Shown: positions 52,506 through 63,196, numbered from the stretch's first letter. The stretch: 64,000 nt of DNA from Geodermatophilus nigrescens (GCF_900129495.1 NZ_FQVX01000001.1:372001-436000); one strand, 5' to 3'. Numbers and translations: made by a program. Notes: generated by a model not told the origin, from the sequence alone.

Positions 52506-53087
52506 GTGAGCGCCACCTACACCTTCGACGTCTTCACCAGCCTCGACGGCTTCGGCTCCTACGGCGAGGACGGCGACTGGGGCGGCTACTGGGGCAAGGA
52601 GGGGCCGGAGTTCCTCGACCACCGCCTCACCCAGTACCGCGCCGACCAGCGGCTGGTCCTGGGCGCCACCACCTGGCGGGAGTTCCACCGGTTCCTCGCG
52701 GCCGACGGCGCCGCCGGCACGCTCGACCCGCTGAACGCCCGCATGCGGGACATGCCGACGACGGTCGTGTCCACGACGCTGCGGGCCCCGCTCGACTGGC
52801 CCGACGCCGTCCTCGAGCCCGCGGACGCCGTCGACGTCGTCGCGCGGCTCAAGGCGGAGTCGCCGGTGCCGCTGCGCTCCCACGGCAGCCTGGCGATGAA
52901 CCGCGCGCTCATGGCCGCCGGGCTGGTCGACCTCGTCCAGGTGACCGTCTTCCCCGTGATCACCGGCCGCACCGGCACCGACCCGGTGTTCGCCGGCGCC
53001 GCCGACTTCGACCTCGACCTGGTCTCCAGCACCACCTTCGACGGCCGCGTCCAGGAGCTCGTCTACCGCCCCACGCTGCACGGATGA
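52506..53087 (+). CDS. Dihydrofolate reductase-like (RibD C-terminal domain) protein
   Basis: A 193-residue RibD-C/DHFR-fold protein. FDVFTSLDGFGS is the first strand of the family, RLVLGATTWREFH matches the NADPH-binding turn, and HGSLAMNRALMAAGLVDLVQV with FPVITGRTG is the conserved second half. Such actinobacterial proteins are putative NADPH-dependent reductases with unknown substrates; it is not the folate DHFR. GTG start preceded by GGGAGGG. Confidence 0.8.
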   Translation: MSATYTFDVFTSLDGFGSYGEDGDWGGYWGKEGPEFLDHRLTQYRADQRLVLGATTWREFHRFLAADGAAGTLDPLNARMRDMPTTVVSTTLRAPLDWPDAVLEPADAVDVVARLKAESPVPLRSHGSLAMNRALMAAGLVDLVQVTVFPVITGRTGTDPVFAGAADFDLDLVSSTTFDGRVQELVYRPTLHG

Positions 53088-53163
53088 GCGCCGTCGACTC
53101 CAGTTCCCGCCCGACCTGCCGATCCAGTCCCCGGAGGACCCCGTCGCAGCAGGAGGGACGACC

Positions 53164-53811
53164 ATGGCCACGCCCGGAGTCGACTACCCCGAGGACCGGT
53201 CGGTGCTCGACGTCAAGGCGGTCAGCCGCGACGACGTGCTGACCAGTTTCGTCGAGGAGGCCACCGGCGGGGAGCTGGTGATCAGCGTCGGCGAGGACGC
53301 CTCCCGGCGCCGCGTCCGGCTCGAGCCCGGCGAGGTGCTCGAGCTGGTCTGGCGCGGACCCGAGGAGCTGCGGTCGGTGCCGGCCGTGCTGCTCGACGTG
53401 CGGGGCGGCGACGCGCCGACCTGGCGGGTCCGCATCGCCGGCCCGGCCTCGCGCGGCCAGCGCCGCTCCGCGGTGCGCGTGCCGATCACCCTGGACGTGA
53501 CGGTCCACGCCGGGGGGGAGCACCGCACCGGCACCACCGTCGACCTCAGCGAGGGCGGCATCCACTGCCTGCTCGACGGCGAGCCCGACCGCAGCGGCGC
53601 GCTCGAGGTCGGCTCGGTGGTGCACGTGTCGCTCGACCTCGACGGTCGCGCGCTGGCGACCAAGGCCGAGGTCATCCGGCGGCACCCGCGCGAGGACAAG
53701 CGCCCCGAGCTCTCGCTGCGCTTCATCGGCCTCAAGGAGAGGGACGAGGACGACGTCCGCCGCCGGGTGTTCGCCCAGATGCGGGACCTCCGCGCGCGCG
53801 GCCTGATCTAG
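53164..53811 (+). CDS. PilZ-domain (YcgR-like) c-di-GMP binding protein
   Basis: A 215-residue two-domain protein. The N-terminal part (about 10-95) resembles the YcgR-N/flagellar brake fold; the C-terminal PilZ domain has RGQRRSAVRVPI (RxxxR) near residue 100 and VDLSEGGIHC (D/NxSxxG), the two c-di-GMP-binding motifs. It is probably an effector linking c-di-GMP to surface or motility traits. AGGAGGGA precedes the ATG. No diguanylate cyclase is nearby; functional links to the tad pilus or glycan cassette in the same window are possible but unproven. Confidence 0.85.
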   Translation: MATPGVDYPEDRSVLDVKAVSRDDVLTSFVEEATGGELVISVGEDASRRRVRLEPGEVLELVWRGPEELRSVPAVLLDVRGGDAPTWRVRIAGPASRGQRRSAVRVPITLDVTVHAGGEHRTGTTVDLSEGGIHCLLDGEPDRSGALEVGSVVHVSLDLDGRALATKAEVIRRHPREDKRPELSLRFIGLKERDEDDVRRRVFAQMRDLRARGLI

Positions 53812-53842
53812 CGGCCGCCGGCGGGTGCGCCAGACTGCGCCC

Positions 53843-54586
53843 GTGGACCGAGCCCGGCTCAGCGCGATCGCCCACCGCTGGCACCCCGTCGCCGCCCCCG
53901 TCTCCGACGACGCCCTCGCCCGGCTCGTGGAGCGGGCGGCGCCGACCGGCCGCGGCACCGCCCTCGACCTCGGCTGCGGCTCCGGCGCCTGGCTGCTGGC
54001 GATGCTGGCCGCCCGGCCGGGCCTGTCCGGCGTCGGCGTGGACACCTCCGGCCCCGCCCTCGACGCCGCCCGCGACCGCGCGGCGCTCGCCGGGATGGTC
54101 GGCCGCGCCGTCTTCGTGCAGGCCGACGCCGCCGGCTGGCGCGGCGAACCGGCCGACGTCGTGCTGTGCATCGGCGCCGCGCACGCCTTCGGCGGGACGG
54201 CCGGCGCCCTCGAGGCGGCCCGCCGGCACCTGCGGCCCGGCGGGCGGGTGCTGTTCGGCGACGGCTTCTGGGAGTCCGGTCCGAGCGAGCGGGCGCTGGC
54301 CGGCCTCGGCGCCGAGCCCGGCGAGCTGCCCGACCTGCCGGGCCTGCTGGCCGAGGTCGGCCGCTGCGGGTTCGAGCCCGGCTACGCGCACCTGAGCACG
54401 ACCGCCGAGTGGGACGAGTACGAGTGGTCCTGGACCGGGGCGCTCACCGAGTGGGCGCTCACCGAGGCCGGCGCCGGCGAGCGCGAGGAGGCGCTCGGCG
54501 CCGCCCGCACCCACCGGCGGCAGTGGCTGGAGGGCTACCGCCGGGAGCTGGGCTTCCTCACCGCGGTCCTGCACGACGTCGCCTGA
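53843..54586 (+). CDS. SAM-dependent methyltransferase
   Basis: A 247-residue class I methyltransferase. Motif I is ALDLGCGSGAWLLAMLAARP (about residues 38-57) followed by GVGVDTSGPALDAAR and later CIGAAHAFGGTAGALEAARRHLRPGGRVLFG. The C-terminal half has many aromatic and acidic residues. Acceptor unknown. The GTG at 53843 precedes homology more closely than the GTG at 53825. A tandem repeat and a hairpin follow. Confidence 0.78.
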   Translation: MDRARLSAIAHRWHPVAAPVSDDALARLVERAAPTGRGTALDLGCGSGAWLLAMLAARPGLSGVGVDTSGPALDAARDRAALAGMVGRAVFVQADAAGWRGEPADVVLCIGAAHAFGGTAGALEAARRHLRPGGRVLFGDGFWESGPSERALAGLGAEPGELPDLPGLLAEVGRCGFEPGYAHLSTTAEWDEYEWSWTGALTEWALTEAGAGEREEALGAARTHRRQWLEGYRRELGFLTAVLHDVA

Positions 54587-54631
54587 GACGACACCGCCCG
54601 GGACGAGACCGCCCGGGACGAGACCGCCCGG
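54587..54631 (+). repeat. Three tandem 15-bp repeats
   Basis: The unit GACGA(C/G)ACCGCCCGG occurs three times in a row (from 54587, 54602 and 54617), directly after a stop codon and before a terminator. Copies two and three are identical. A fourth, degenerate unit starts at 54632. Probably replication-slippage DNA; variable number is expected between strains. Confidence 0.8.
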
Positions 54632-54638
54632 GACGACG

Positions 54639-54672
54639 ACGGCGGCGCACCCGCATCGGGGTGCGCCGCCGT
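54639..54672. terminator. Bidirectional terminator
   Basis: A perfect 14-bp stem (54639-54652 with 54659-54672) with a 6-base loop lies between the convergent methyltransferase and ppa genes. Confidence 0.75.
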
Positions 54673-54726
54673 CCGCCGTCCGTCGTGCGCTCGCAGGTCC
54701 GGCCGGGCCGGGGGAGGGAGTGCGGC

Positions 54727-55218
54727 TCAGTGGCCGCCGGCCTCCTGCGCCCGCTTGATCGAGGCCTCGATCTCGGCCTCGGCCTCGGCGCGGCCGACCC
54801 ACTCGGCACCCTCGACCGACTTGCCCGGCTCGAGGTCCTTGTAGGTCTCGAAGAAGTGCTGGATCTCCAGGCGGTCGAACTCAGACACGTCGGTGATGTC
54901 CTGGAGGTGGGCCATCCGCGGGTCGGTGGCCGGGACGGTGAGGACCTTGTCGTCGCCACCCGCCTCGTCGGTCATCCGGAACATGCCGATCGCCCGGCAG
55001 GTGATCAGGCACCCGGGGAACGTGGGCTCCTCCAGGAGCACCAGGGCGTCGAGCGGGTCGCCGTCCTGCCCCAGGGTGTTCTCGATGTACCCGTAGTCGG
55101 CCGGGTACCGGGTGGAGGTGAACAGCATCCGGTCGAGCCGGATGCGCCCGGTGGCGTGGTCCAGCTCGTACTTGTTCCGCTGGCCCTTGGGGATCTCTAC
55201 CGTCACGTCGAACTGCAC
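54727..55218 (-). CDS. ppa: Inorganic pyrophosphatase (soluble, family I)
   Basis: A 163-residue family I pyrophosphatase. Signatures: [14 protein letters not shown] at the start, then [25 protein letters not shown] (catalytic DxDPxD) and [14 protein letters not shown]. Hydrolyses PPi to keep biosynthesis irreversible. GTG start. A membrane H+-PPase is present elsewhere in the window, so the cell can use PPi by two routes. It is divergent from dacB, as in other actinobacteria. Confidence 0.95.
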   Translation of the reverse strand: MQFDVTVEIPKGQRNKYELDHATGRIRLDRMLFTSTRYPADYGYIENTLGQDGDPLDALVLLEEPTFPGCLITCRAIGMFRMTDEAGGDDKVLTVPATDPRMAHLQDITDVSEFDRLEIQHFFETYKDLEPGKSVEGAEWVGRAEAEAEIEASIKRAQEAGGH

Positions 55219-55287
55219 GGCAGATAGTGTGGACCACTGCTGTCAGGCCCACCGGCGCAGGTCCGCCCGGGAGGGCCTTCCCAGGGG

Positions 55288-56712
55288 GTGGGCACCATCG
55301 AGCCGAGCTCGTCGACGACCGTCACGCCGAGCTACCGGCGGCTGCGCAGACGCCTGCTGACGGTCCTGGTCACGCTGGTCGTGGTGGCCGCGCTCGCCGT
55401 CGGTGCGGTGCTCTGGCTGGGCCGCGACGGCGGCCCGGCCGCCGCCGACCCGTCGCTGCCGGCCGCCGAGCTGCCCGAGCTGGGCGAGCCCGCGCCCGTG
55501 CTCGCGTCCCTCGCCTCCGACGCGCCGGTGCCCGACCCGGCCGCCCTCGCCGACGCGCTCGCGCCGCTGCTGGCCACCCCCGCGCTCGCCGGCGGCGTGT
55601 CGGCCGAGGTGGTCGACGTCGCCAGCGGCGAGGTGCTCCTCGACGACGGCGCGGGCGACCCCGTGACGCCGGCCTCGACCGCCAAGCTGCTCACCGCCGT
55701 CGCCGTGCTCACCACGCTCGACCCCGAGGCCACCCTCGAGACCACCGTCGTCGCCGGCGCGGCGCCGGACGAGGTGGTGCTCGTCGGCGGCGGCGACCCC
55801 ACCCTGTCGACCACCACGCCCTCGCTGACCTACCCGGGCGCGGCCACCGTCGCCGACCTCGCCGCCCAGGTGCGGGCCGCCCTGCCGCCCGGCACCGCGG
55901 TCGGCCGGGTGGTCGTGGACAACTCGCTGTTCGAGGGGCCGCTCACCGCCGAGGGCTGGGGCCCGGAGGACGCGCCGTCGAGCTACGCGTCCCCGGTCAC
56001 CGCCACCGCCGTCGACGGCGCCCGCGTGACCCCGGGGGAGAACGCGCGCAGCGGCGCCCCCGGCACCGACGCCGGCCGCGCGCTGGCCGAGGCGCTCGAC
56101 GTCCCCGGCGCCACCGTGGAGCTGGGCGAGGCCCCCGAGGGCGCGCAGGAGCTGGGCTCGGTCCGCTCCGCGCCGGTCGCCCGGCTGGTCGAGCAGGCGC
56201 TGTCGCTGTCGGACAACCTGCTGGCGGAGTCCCTCGCCCGCCAGGTGGCCCTGGCCCGCGACCTGCCGGCCAGCTTCGAGGGGTCGGCCGAGGCGGTCAC
56301 CGCCGCCCTGTCCGACGCCGGCTTCGACGTCGCCGACCTCGAGCTGCGTGACGGCAGCGGCCTGTCCCGGCTGGACCTGGTCACCCCCGACCTGCTCACC
56401 GACGTCGTCGCCGGTGCCGCCGACGGCTCCCTGGAGGGCGCCTCGGCGATCGTGTCCGGCCTGGCCGTCGCCGGCTACGACGGCACGCTCGCCGACCGCG
56501 GCGACGACGACCCGGCGACCGCCCCCGGCGCGGTGCGCGGCAAGACCGGCACGCTGCTCGGCGTGCACGGGCTGGCCGGCACCGTGGTCACCGCCGACGG
56601 CCGGCTGCTGGCCTACGCGCTGGTGGCCAACGGCACCGTCGGCGGCGGCGGGCCGGAGGAGGCCGCCCTCGACGGGATGGCCGCCGCCCTCGCCGCCTGC
56701 GGCTGCCGTTGA
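55288..56712 (+). CDS. dacB: D-alanyl-D-alanine carboxypeptidase/endopeptidase (PBP4/DacB type)
   Basis: A 474-residue class C penicillin-binding protein. A short basic N-terminus and one membrane helix (about 24-44) export it. Catalytic motifs: STAK (S130, K133), SDN (S308) and KTG (K419). It trims peptidoglycan stem peptides or cross-links outside the membrane. GTG start. It opens a conserved actinobacterial run: dacB, DUF2342 protease, tilS, hpt, ftsH, folE. Confidence 0.92.
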   Translation: MGTIEPSSSTTVTPSYRRLRRRLLTVLVTLVVVAALAVGAVLWLGRDGGPAAADPSLPAAELPELGEPAPVLASLASDAPVPDPAALADALAPLLATPALAGGVSAEVVDVASGEVLLDDGAGDPVTPASTAKLLTAVAVLTTLDPEATLETTVVAGAAPDEVVLVGGGDPTLSTTTPSLTYPGAATVADLAAQVRAALPPGTAVGRVVVDNSLFEGPLTAEGWGPEDAPSSYASPVTATAVDGARVTPGENARSGAPGTDAGRALAEALDVPGATVELGEAPEGAQELGSVRSAPVARLVEQALSLSDNLLAESLARQVALARDLPASFEGSAEAVTAALSDAGFDVADLELRDGSGLSRLDLVTPDLLTDVVAGAADGSLEGASAIVSGLAVAGYDGTLADRGDDDPATAPGAVRGKTGTLLGVHGLAGTVVTADGRLLAYALVANGTVGGGGPEEAALDGMAAALAACGCR

Positions 56713-56751
56713 GCCCCGGGTACCCGCAGGTCCCGCGGGTACGGTGAGGCG

Positions 56752-57834
56752 ATGACGAGCAGCGCACTGGTCGACTGGGAGCTCGCCGGTCGCACGGCCC
56801 GCCGGCTGTCCGGGCAGGGGCCCGAGACCACCCGCGAGGAGGCCGCCGCCGTCGTCCGGGAGCTGCACGAGGCCGCCGCGGCCGCCGTCGCGCACGTCGA
56901 GGGCCTCACCGGCCTGCACCCGGTCGCGGGCGGGCCGGTGCCCGAGGTCGCCGTCGTCGACCGGCCCGGCTGGATCGACGCCAACACCGCCGGCATGGCC
57001 GCGCTCATGGACCCGCTGGTCACCGCGCTCGCCGAGCGGCAGGACAGCCGCCCCGGCCCGCTGGCCACCGCGATCGGCTCGCGTGCCACCGGCGTGCAGG
57101 CCGGCGGCCTGCTCGCCTTCCTGTCCTCGCGGGTGCTCGGCCAGTACGAGATCTTCGGCACCGGCGGCCGGCTGCTGCTGGTGGCGCCCAACATCGTCGA
57201 CGCCGAGCGCCGGCTGGGCGTCGACCCGAGCGACTTCCGCCTGTGGGTGTGCCTGCACGAGGTCACCCACCAGCTGCAATTCACCGCCTTCCCCTGGCTC
57301 GCCGACCACCTCGAGGCCCAGATCGCCGAGTTCGTCGACGCCACCGACCTCAGCCCCGACGCCCTGCGCGACCGGCTGTCGGACCTGGTGCGCGGCCTGG
57401 CCGACGCCGTCCGCGGCGGGGACGACGACGAGGCCGGCCAGGGCCTGATGGCGCTGGTCCGCGACCCGGAGCAGCGCGCCGTCCTCGACCGGGTCACCGC
57501 GGTGATGAGCCTGGTCGAGGGGCACGCGGAGTTCGTCATGGACGGCGTCGGCCCCGACGTCGTGCCGTCGGTGCGCACGCTGCGCAAGCGCTTAGCCCAG
57601 CGCCGCAAGGGCCGCGGCCCGTTCGACCGCGTGCTGCGCCGCCTGCTCGGCCTCGAGCAGAAGATGAAGCAGTACGCCGACGGGCGGCACTTCGTCGGCG
57701 GCGTCGTCGACCTCGTCGGCATGGACGGGTTCAACCGGGTGTGGAGCGGCCCGGAGACCCTGCCGCTGGTCGAGGAGCTCACCGACCCCGCCCGCTGGGT
57801 CGAGCGGGTGCACGGCCGCCCGGCCGTCGCCTGA
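56752..57834 (+). CDS. DUF2342 zinc-dependent metalloprotease-like protein
   Basis: A 360-residue protein of the actinobacterial DUF2342 family, sometimes annotated as coenzyme F420 biosynthesis-associated. HEVTHQLQF (H169-E170-H173) is a zincin HExxH motif; a third ligand is likely in [13 protein letters not shown]. Membership is clear, function is not: protease activity is predicted but the substrate is unknown. The ATG start is close to homology. Position between dacB and tilS is conserved in actinobacteria. Confidence 0.85.
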   Translation: MTSSALVDWELAGRTARRLSGQGPETTREEAAAVVRELHEAAAAAVAHVEGLTGLHPVAGGPVPEVAVVDRPGWIDANTAGMAALMDPLVTALAERQDSRPGPLATAIGSRATGVQAGGLLAFLSSRVLGQYEIFGTGGRLLLVAPNIVDAERRLGVDPSDFRLWVCLHEVTHQLQFTAFPWLADHLEAQIAEFVDATDLSPDALRDRLSDLVRGLADAVRGGDDDEAGQGLMALVRDPEQRAVLDRVTAVMSLVEGHAEFVMDGVGPDVVPSVRTLRKRLAQRRKGRGPFDRVLRRLLGLEQKMKQYADGRHFVGGVVDLVGMDGFNRVWSGPETLPLVEELTDPARWVERVHGRPAVA

Positions 57835-57844
57835 GCCGGCGCGG

Positions 57845-58855
57845 GTGAGCGGCCCGCCACCGGCGGTCGCGCACGTCCGCAGCGCCGTCCGGCCGGGCCT
57901 GCGCGCCTCCGCGCAGCCGGTGCTGGTGGCCGTCAGCGGGGGAGCGGACTCCCTCGCGCTGGCCGCCGCGGTGGCCTTCGAGGCCCCGCGGGCCGGCGTG
58001 CCCGCCGGCGCGGTCACCGTCGACCACCGGCTGCAGCCGGGGTCGGCCGACCGCGCCGCCGCGACGGCGGACCTGCTGCGCGGGTTGGGCCTGGACCCGG
58101 TGCGCGTCGTCGCCGTCGACGTCGGCAGCGGCGGCGGCCCGGAGGGCGCGGCGCGCTCGGCGCGGTACGCGGCGCTCACCCGGGAGGCCGCGGCGTCCGG
58201 CGCGCGGGTCGCGCTCGGCCACACCCTCGACGACCAGGCCGAGACGGTGCTGCTCGGCCTCGGCCGGGGCTCGGGTCCCCGCTCGGTGGCCGGGATGGTG
58301 GCCGAGCGCCCGCCGTTCTGGCGCCCCCTGCTCGGCGTCCGTCGGGCGACGACGCGGGCGGCCTGCGCGGCGCAGGGGCTGCCGGTGTGGGACGACCCGT
58401 GGAACACCGACCCGGCCTACCGCCGCGCCCGGCTGCGGGCCGAGGTGCTGCCGCTGCTCGAGGACGTGCTCGGCGGCGGCGTCGCCCCCGCGCTGGCCCG
58501 CACCGCGGACCTGCTGCGCGAGGACCTCGACGCCCTCGACGACCTCGCCGCCGCCTCCCTCGCCCGGGTGTCCGGCGACGGCGGGCTGCCGGCCGCCGAT
58601 CTCGCCGCCCTGCCCGCCGCGCTGCGCCGCCGCGTGCTGCGCGGCTGGCTGCGGGAGGCCGGCGTCCCCGACCTGCAGGCGGTCCACCTGGGCGCCGTCG
58701 ACGCGCTGGTCTCGGCCTGGCACGGGCAGGGGGCGGTGGCCCTGCCGGGCGGTGCGGAGGCGCTCCGGGCGTCTGGCAGGCTGGTGCTGCGGCCCGCCGG
58801 CTCCCCGGGCGGGAGGGCCGGGACCACCCCCGACCCGGAGGAGCACGCCCCGTGA
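57845..58855 (+). CDS. tilS: tRNA(Ile)-lysidine synthetase
   Basis: A 336-residue N-type ATP pyrophosphatase. P-loop SGGADS is at residues 31-36 and [13 protein letters not shown] follows; [21 protein letters not shown] is the family block. It modifies C34 of the AUA-reading tRNA-Ile with lysine, an essential step. The C-terminal tRNA-binding domain is short, as in actinobacteria. GTG start; the stop overlaps hpt by four bases. Confidence 0.93.
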   Translation: MSGPPPAVAHVRSAVRPGLRASAQPVLVAVSGGADSLALAAAVAFEAPRAGVPAGAVTVDHRLQPGSADRAAATADLLRGLGLDPVRVVAVDVGSGGGPEGAARSARYAALTREAAASGARVALGHTLDDQAETVLLGLGRGSGPRSVAGMVAERPPFWRPLLGVRRATTRAACAAQGLPVWDDPWNTDPAYRRARLRAEVLPLLEDVLGGGVAPALARTADLLREDLDALDDLAAASLARVSGDGGLPAADLAALPAALRRRVLRGWLREAGVPDLQAVHLGAVDALVSAWHGQGAVALPGGAEALRASGRLVLRPAGSPGGRAGTTPDPEEHAP

Positions 58856-59442
58856 GCGAGACCGCGTCGACCCCTGCCGCCGTGCTGGGGCCCGACCACG
58901 GCTACGGCCCCGACATCGACCACGTCCTGCTCTCCGAGGAGCAGATCCAGGCCAAGATCACCGAGCTGGCCGAGCAGGTCGCGCGGGACTACGAGGGCCG
59001 GGAGGTCCTGCTGGTCGGCGTCCTCAAGGGCGCGGTGCTGTTCATGAGCGACTTCGCCCGGGCGTTGCGGCTGCCCACGCAGATGGAGTTCATGGCCGTC
59101 TCCTCCTACGGCAGCTCCACCAGCTCCTCGGGCGTCGTCCGGATCCTCAAGGACCTCGACCGCGACATCAGCGACCGGCACGTGCTGGTCCTCGAGGACA
59201 TCATCGACTCGGGCCTGACCCTGTCCTGGCTGCTCAAGAACCTCGGCGGCCGCCGGCCCGCCTCGCTCGAGGTCTGCGCGCTGCTGCGCAAGCCCGACGC
59301 GATCAAGGTCGAGGTGCCGGTGCGCTACGTCGGCTTCGACATCCCCAACGAGTTCGTCGTCGGCTACGGCCTCGACTACGCCGAGCGCTACCGCGACCTG
59401 CCCTACATCGGCACGCTCAAGCCCGAGGTCTACGAGAAGTAG
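58852..59442 (+). CDS. hpt: Hypoxanthine phosphoribosyltransferase
   Basis: A 196-residue purine salvage enzyme. The PRPP-binding motif is [14 protein letters not shown] (EDIIDSG), with [18 protein letters not shown] as the pyrophosphate loop and [23 protein letters not shown] as the base-binding end. Converts hypoxanthine/guanine to nucleotides. Coupled to tilS; 223 bases separate it from ftsH, and the gap contains repeated CCTCCGG-type sequences but no gene. Confidence 0.95.
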   Translation: MSETASTPAAVLGPDHGYGPDIDHVLLSEEQIQAKITELAEQVARDYEGREVLLVGVLKGAVLFMSDFARALRLPTQMEFMAVSSYGSSTSSSGVVRILKDLDRDISDRHVLVLEDIIDSGLTLSWLLKNLGGRRPASLEVCALLRKPDAIKVEVPVRYVGFDIPNEFVVGYGLDYAERYRDLPYIGTLKPEVYEK

Positions 59443-59665
59443 GGCCCTCCGGGCGGGCGCCTCCGGACGGGGTCCTCCGGAGGGGGGACGGGGGTCCTCC
59501 GCCCAGCTCACGTACAGGGGGCACACAGCCGCGCCGGTGTACCGTCGTCGCAACGACGCTGCACCGAGCGCCAGGGTGCCCGCCCGGGTCGCGCGGCGCG
59601 TCACCCGGACGATCAGGAGGGTCGACGGGCCAGGCCGGAGCCCTCCGGTCGCCCGGCATCGGTGT

Positions 59666-61708
59666 ATGGAACGCAAGAAGATCTTCCGCTCCGTGTGGTT
59701 CTGGGTCGTCCTCGTCGTCCTGGTCGCCCTCGGCCTGTCCGCCGTGTTCAGCGGGGGCTCGGCCTACGAGCCGGTCCGGACGTCGGTCGCGCTCGAGCAG
59801 ATCGAGTCGGGCAACGTCGAGCAGGTCACGATCAACGACAAGGAACAGACGCTCGACCTCGACCTGACCGACCCGGTCGACGGCAACGACCAGATCAGCG
59901 CGTCCTACCCGATCGGCGCCTCCGACGACGTCTTCGCGCTCGTCTCCGGCCTCGGCGCCGACGGTCAGAGCACCGGCGACGGCGTCGACTTCACGACCAA
60001 CGTCACCCAGGACAGCATCCTCGCGAGCATCCTGATCAGCTTCCTGCCGTTCCTGATCCTCCTGCTCCTGCTGTTCTGGCTGTTCAACTCCATGCAGGGC
60101 GGCGGCCGGGGCGTGATGGCCTTCGGCAAGTCCAAGGCCAAGCAGATCACCAAGGACACCCCGAAGACGACGTTCGCCGACGTCGCCGGGGCCGACGAGG
60201 CGATCGAGGAGCTCCAGGAGATCAAGGACTTCCTGGCCAACCCGGTCAAGTTCCAGGCCGTCGGCGCGAAGATCCCCAAGGGCGTGCTGCTGTTCGGCCC
60301 GCCCGGCACCGGCAAGACGCTGCTCGCCCGCGCGGTGGCCGGCGAGGCCGGCGTGCCGTTCTTCTCGATCTCCGGCTCGGACTTCGTCGAGATGTTCGTC
60401 GGTGTCGGCGCCAGCCGCGTGCGCGACCTGTTCGAGCAGGCCAAGACCAACGCGCCGGCGATCATCTTCGTCGACGAGATCGACGCCGTCGGCCGCCACC
60501 GCGGCGCCGGCATGGGCGGCGGACACGACGAGCGGGAGCAGACGCTCAACCAGATGCTCGTCGAGATGGACGGCTTCGACGTCAAGGGCGGCGTCATCAT
60601 GATCGCCGCCACGAACCGGCCGGACATCCTCGACCCGGCGCTGCTGCGCCCGGGCCGCTTCGACCGGCAGATCGCCGTCGACCGCCCCGACCTCGAGGGC
60701 CGCAAGCAGATCCTCGAGGTGCACGCCAAGGGCAAGCCGCTCGCCCCCGACGTCGACCTCGGGACCGTCGCCCGCCGCACCCCCGGCTTCACCGGAGCCG
60801 ACCTCGCCAACGTCCTCAACGAGGGAGCGCTGCTCACCGCCCGCGGCAACGGCACGCAGATCACCGACGCCACGCTCGAGGAGGCGATCGACCGCGTCAT
60901 CGCCGGCCCCGAGCGCAAGACGCGGGCGATGAGCGAGAAGGAGAAGAAGGTCACCGCCTACCACGAGGGCGGCCACGCCCTGGTGGCGCACGCACTGCCC
61001 AACCTGGACCCGGTGCACAAGGTGACGATCCTGCCGCGCGGCCGCTCGCTCGGGCACACGCTCGTGCTGCCGACCGAGGACAAGTACACCCAGACCCGCT
61101 CGGAGATGATCGACACCCTGGCCTACGCCCTCGGCGGGCGCGCGGCCGAGGAGCTGGTCTTCCACGAGCCGACGACGGGCGCCGGCAACGACATCGAGAA
61201 GGCCACCTCCATGGCCCGCGCGATGGTCACCCAGTACGGCATGAGCGCCAAGCTCGGCGCGGTGAAGTACGGCAGCACCGAGGGCGAGCCGTTCCTGGGC
61301 CGGGACATGGGCTCGCGGCCGGACTACTCCGAGGCCGTCGCCGCCGACATCGACGGCGAGATCCGCGCGCTCATCGAGGCCGCCCACGACGAGGCGTGGG
61401 AGATCCTCGTGGAGTACCGGGGCGTCCTCGACCAGCTCGTCCTCGAGCTGATCGAGAAGGAGACCCTCTCCAAGGAGGACATGGCCCGCATCTGCGCGCC
61501 GGTCGTCAAGCGCCCGTCGATGGCCCCCTACAACGGCTTCGGCAAGCGCACCCCCTCCGACCAGCCCCCGGTGCTCACCCCCGCCGAGCAGGCCGCCCTG
61601 GCCAACGGCAACGGGCACGGCGCCACCGCCGCCAACGGCAACGGCGTGGGCCTGGTGAAGGGCGGCAGCAACCCGGTCGGTGACGTCGGCGCCCCCGCTC
61701 AGCGGTGA
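59666..61708 (+). CDS. ftsH: ATP-dependent zinc metalloprotease FtsH
   Basis: A 680-residue membrane AAA+ protease. One helix (about 9-27), a periplasmic domain and a second helix (about 118-140) precede the AAA module with Walker A GPPGTGKT (211-218), Walker [12 protein letters not shown] and [22 protein letters not shown]. The zinc site is HEGGH (433-437). The C-terminal 50 residues are Asn/Gly-rich. It degrades membrane and unstable cytosolic proteins. ATG at 59666; longer upstream frames are not coding. The stop overlaps folE. Confidence 0.96.
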   Translation: MERKKIFRSVWFWVVLVVLVALGLSAVFSGGSAYEPVRTSVALEQIESGNVEQVTINDKEQTLDLDLTDPVDGNDQISASYPIGASDDVFALVSGLGADGQSTGDGVDFTTNVTQDSILASILISFLPFLILLLLLFWLFNSMQGGGRGVMAFGKSKAKQITKDTPKTTFADVAGADEAIEELQEIKDFLANPVKFQAVGAKIPKGVLLFGPPGTGKTLLARAVAGEAGVPFFSISGSDFVEMFVGVGASRVRDLFEQAKTNAPAIIFVDEIDAVGRHRGAGMGGGHDEREQTLNQMLVEMDGFDVKGGVIMIAATNRPDILDPALLRPGRFDRQIAVDRPDLEGRKQILEVHAKGKPLAPDVDLGTVARRTPGFTGADLANVLNEGALLTARGNGTQITDATLEEAIDRVIAGPERKTRAMSEKEKKVTAYHEGGHALVAHALPNLDPVHKVTILPRGRSLGHTLVLPTEDKYTQTRSEMIDTLAYALGGRAAEELVFHEPTTGAGNDIEKATSMARAMVTQYGMSAKLGAVKYGSTEGEPFLGRDMGSRPDYSEAVAADIDGEIRALIEAAHDEAWEILVEYRGVLDQLVLELIEKETLSKEDMARICAPVVKRPSMAPYNGFGKRTPSDQPPVLTPAEQAALANGNGHGATAANGNGVGLVKGGSNPVGDVGAPAQR

Positions 61709-62322
61709 GCGAGCTCCCCGAGGAACCGGGGGACGAGGTCCGCGCGGACCCGTCCCGGATCGACGCCGCCCGCGCTGAGGCGGCCGTCCGCGAGCTGCTG
61801 ATCGCGGTGGGGGAGGACCCCGACCGCCCGGGCCTGCGCGACACCCCGGCCCGGGTGGCCCGCGCCTACGCGGAGACCTTCGCCGGGCTCTGGCAGGACC
61901 CGGCGGAGGTCCTCGCGACCACGTTCGACGAGGACCACGACGAACTGGTGCTGGTCAAGGACATCCCGATGTACTCGACCTGCGAGCACCACCTGGTGCC
62001 CTTCCACGGCGCCGCGCACGTCGGGTACATCCCCGGCGAGGACGGCAAGGTCACCGGGCTGTCGAAGATCGCCCGGCTGGTCGACGTCTACGCCCGCCGG
62101 CCGCAGGTCCAGGAGCGGATGACCCGGCAGATCGCCGACGCGCTCGCCGACGTCCTCAAGCCGCGCGGCGTCATCGTCGTCATCGAGGCCGAGCACCTGT
62201 GCATGGGCATGCGCGGCATCCGCAAGCCCGGCTCGACGACGGTCACCTCCGCCGTGCGCGGCATGTTCCGCGACAACGCCGCCACCCGCGCCGAGGCGAT
62301 GAGCCTCGTCCTCGGACGATGA
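61705..62322 (+). CDS. folE: GTP cyclohydrolase I
   Basis: A 205-residue enzyme that converts GTP to dihydroneopterin triphosphate, first step of folate synthesis. Zinc ligands lie in [12 protein letters not shown] and [32 protein letters not shown] is the substrate pocket. GTG start overlaps the ftsH stop by four bases. First gene of folE-folP-folB-folK. Confidence 0.96.
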   Translation: MSELPEEPGDEVRADPSRIDAARAEAAVRELLIAVGEDPDRPGLRDTPARVARAYAETFAGLWQDPAEVLATTFDEDHDELVLVKDIPMYSTCEHHLVPFHGAAHVGYIPGEDGKVTGLSKIARLVDVYARRPQVQERMTRQIADALADVLKPRGVIVVIEAEHLCMGMRGIRKPGSTTVTSAVRGMFRDNAATRAEAMSLVLGR

Positions 62323-62332
62323 CCGCCGGCCG

Positions 62333-63196
62333 GTGACCGGGACCGCGCCGCGGCTGCTGCACCCGGGGCGGTGCGTGGTGATGGGCGTCCTCAACGTCAC
62401 CCCCGACTCCTTCTCCGACGGCGGCTGCTTCGCCGACCGGGACTCCGCCGTCGCGCACGGGCTGGCGATGGCCGCGGCCGGCGCCGACTACGTCGACGTG
62501 GGCGGCGAGTCCACCCGCCCGGGCGCCGACCGGGTCGACGCCGCGGAGGAGCGCCGCCGCGTCGTCCCGGTGGTCGCCGAGCTCGCGGCGGCCGGGGTGC
62601 GGGTCAGCGTCGACACCACCCGCACGGAGGTGGCCGCCGCCGCGCTGGAGGCCGGGGCGGTGCTCGTCAACGACATCAGCGGCGGGCTGGCCGACGAGGG
62701 CATGGCCGCGCTGGTCGCCGACGCCGGCGTCCCGTGGGTGCTCATGCACTGGCGCGGCCACAGCCGCGAGATGTACGCCCACGCCGAGTACGGCGACGTC
62801 GTCGCCGAGGTGTGCACGGAGCTGACCGCCCGGGTCGACGCCGCGCTGTCGGCCGGCGTCGACGCCGCCCAGCTCGTCCTCGACCCCGGCCTCGGCTTCG
62901 CCAAGCAGGCGGCGCACAACTGGGCGCTGCTCGCCGGGCTGCCGCGGGTGGTCGCCCTCGGCCTGCCGGTGCTGGTGGGCGCCTCCCGCAAGACCTTCCT
63001 GGGCCGGCTGCTCGCCGGGCCCGACGGTGCCGTGCGCCCGGCCGCCGGGCGCGACGGCGCCACGCTGGCCACCACCGTCCTGGCCGCCGAGGCCGGCGCG
63101 TGGGGCGTGCGGGTGCACGACGCCGCGGGCTCGGCCGACGCCGTCCGCACCGTGGCGGCCGTGCAGCGCGCCCGCGAGGAGGCCCGGCGTGACTGA
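62333..63196 (+). CDS. folP: Dihydropteroate synthase
   Basis: A 287-residue TIM-barrel enzyme joining p-aminobenzoate to dihydropterin pyrophosphate. VMGVLNVTPDSFSDGG is the classic first signature, then DVGGESTRPGAD and VSRKTFLG-like GASRKTFLGRLL. Target of sulfonamides. GTG start; its 3' end overlaps folB by eight bases. Confidence 0.96.
   Translation: MTGTAPRLLHPGRCVVMGVLNVTPDSFSDGGCFADRDSAVAHGLAMAAAGADYVDVGGESTRPGADRVDAAEERRRVVPVVAELAAAGVRVSVDTTRTEVAAAALEAGAVLVNDISGGLADEGMAALVADAGVPWVLMHWRGHSREMYAHAEYGDVVAEVCTELTARVDAALSAGVDAAQLVLDPGLGFAKQAAHNWALLAGLPRVVALGLPVLVGASRKTFLGRLLAGPDGAVRPAAGRDGATLATTVLAAEAGAWGVRVHDAAGSADAVRTVAAVQRAREEARRD

Noticed and set aside
54587..54646. Possible CRISPR array
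   Set aside because: Units are contiguous without spacers and only 15 bp; no cas genes in the window.
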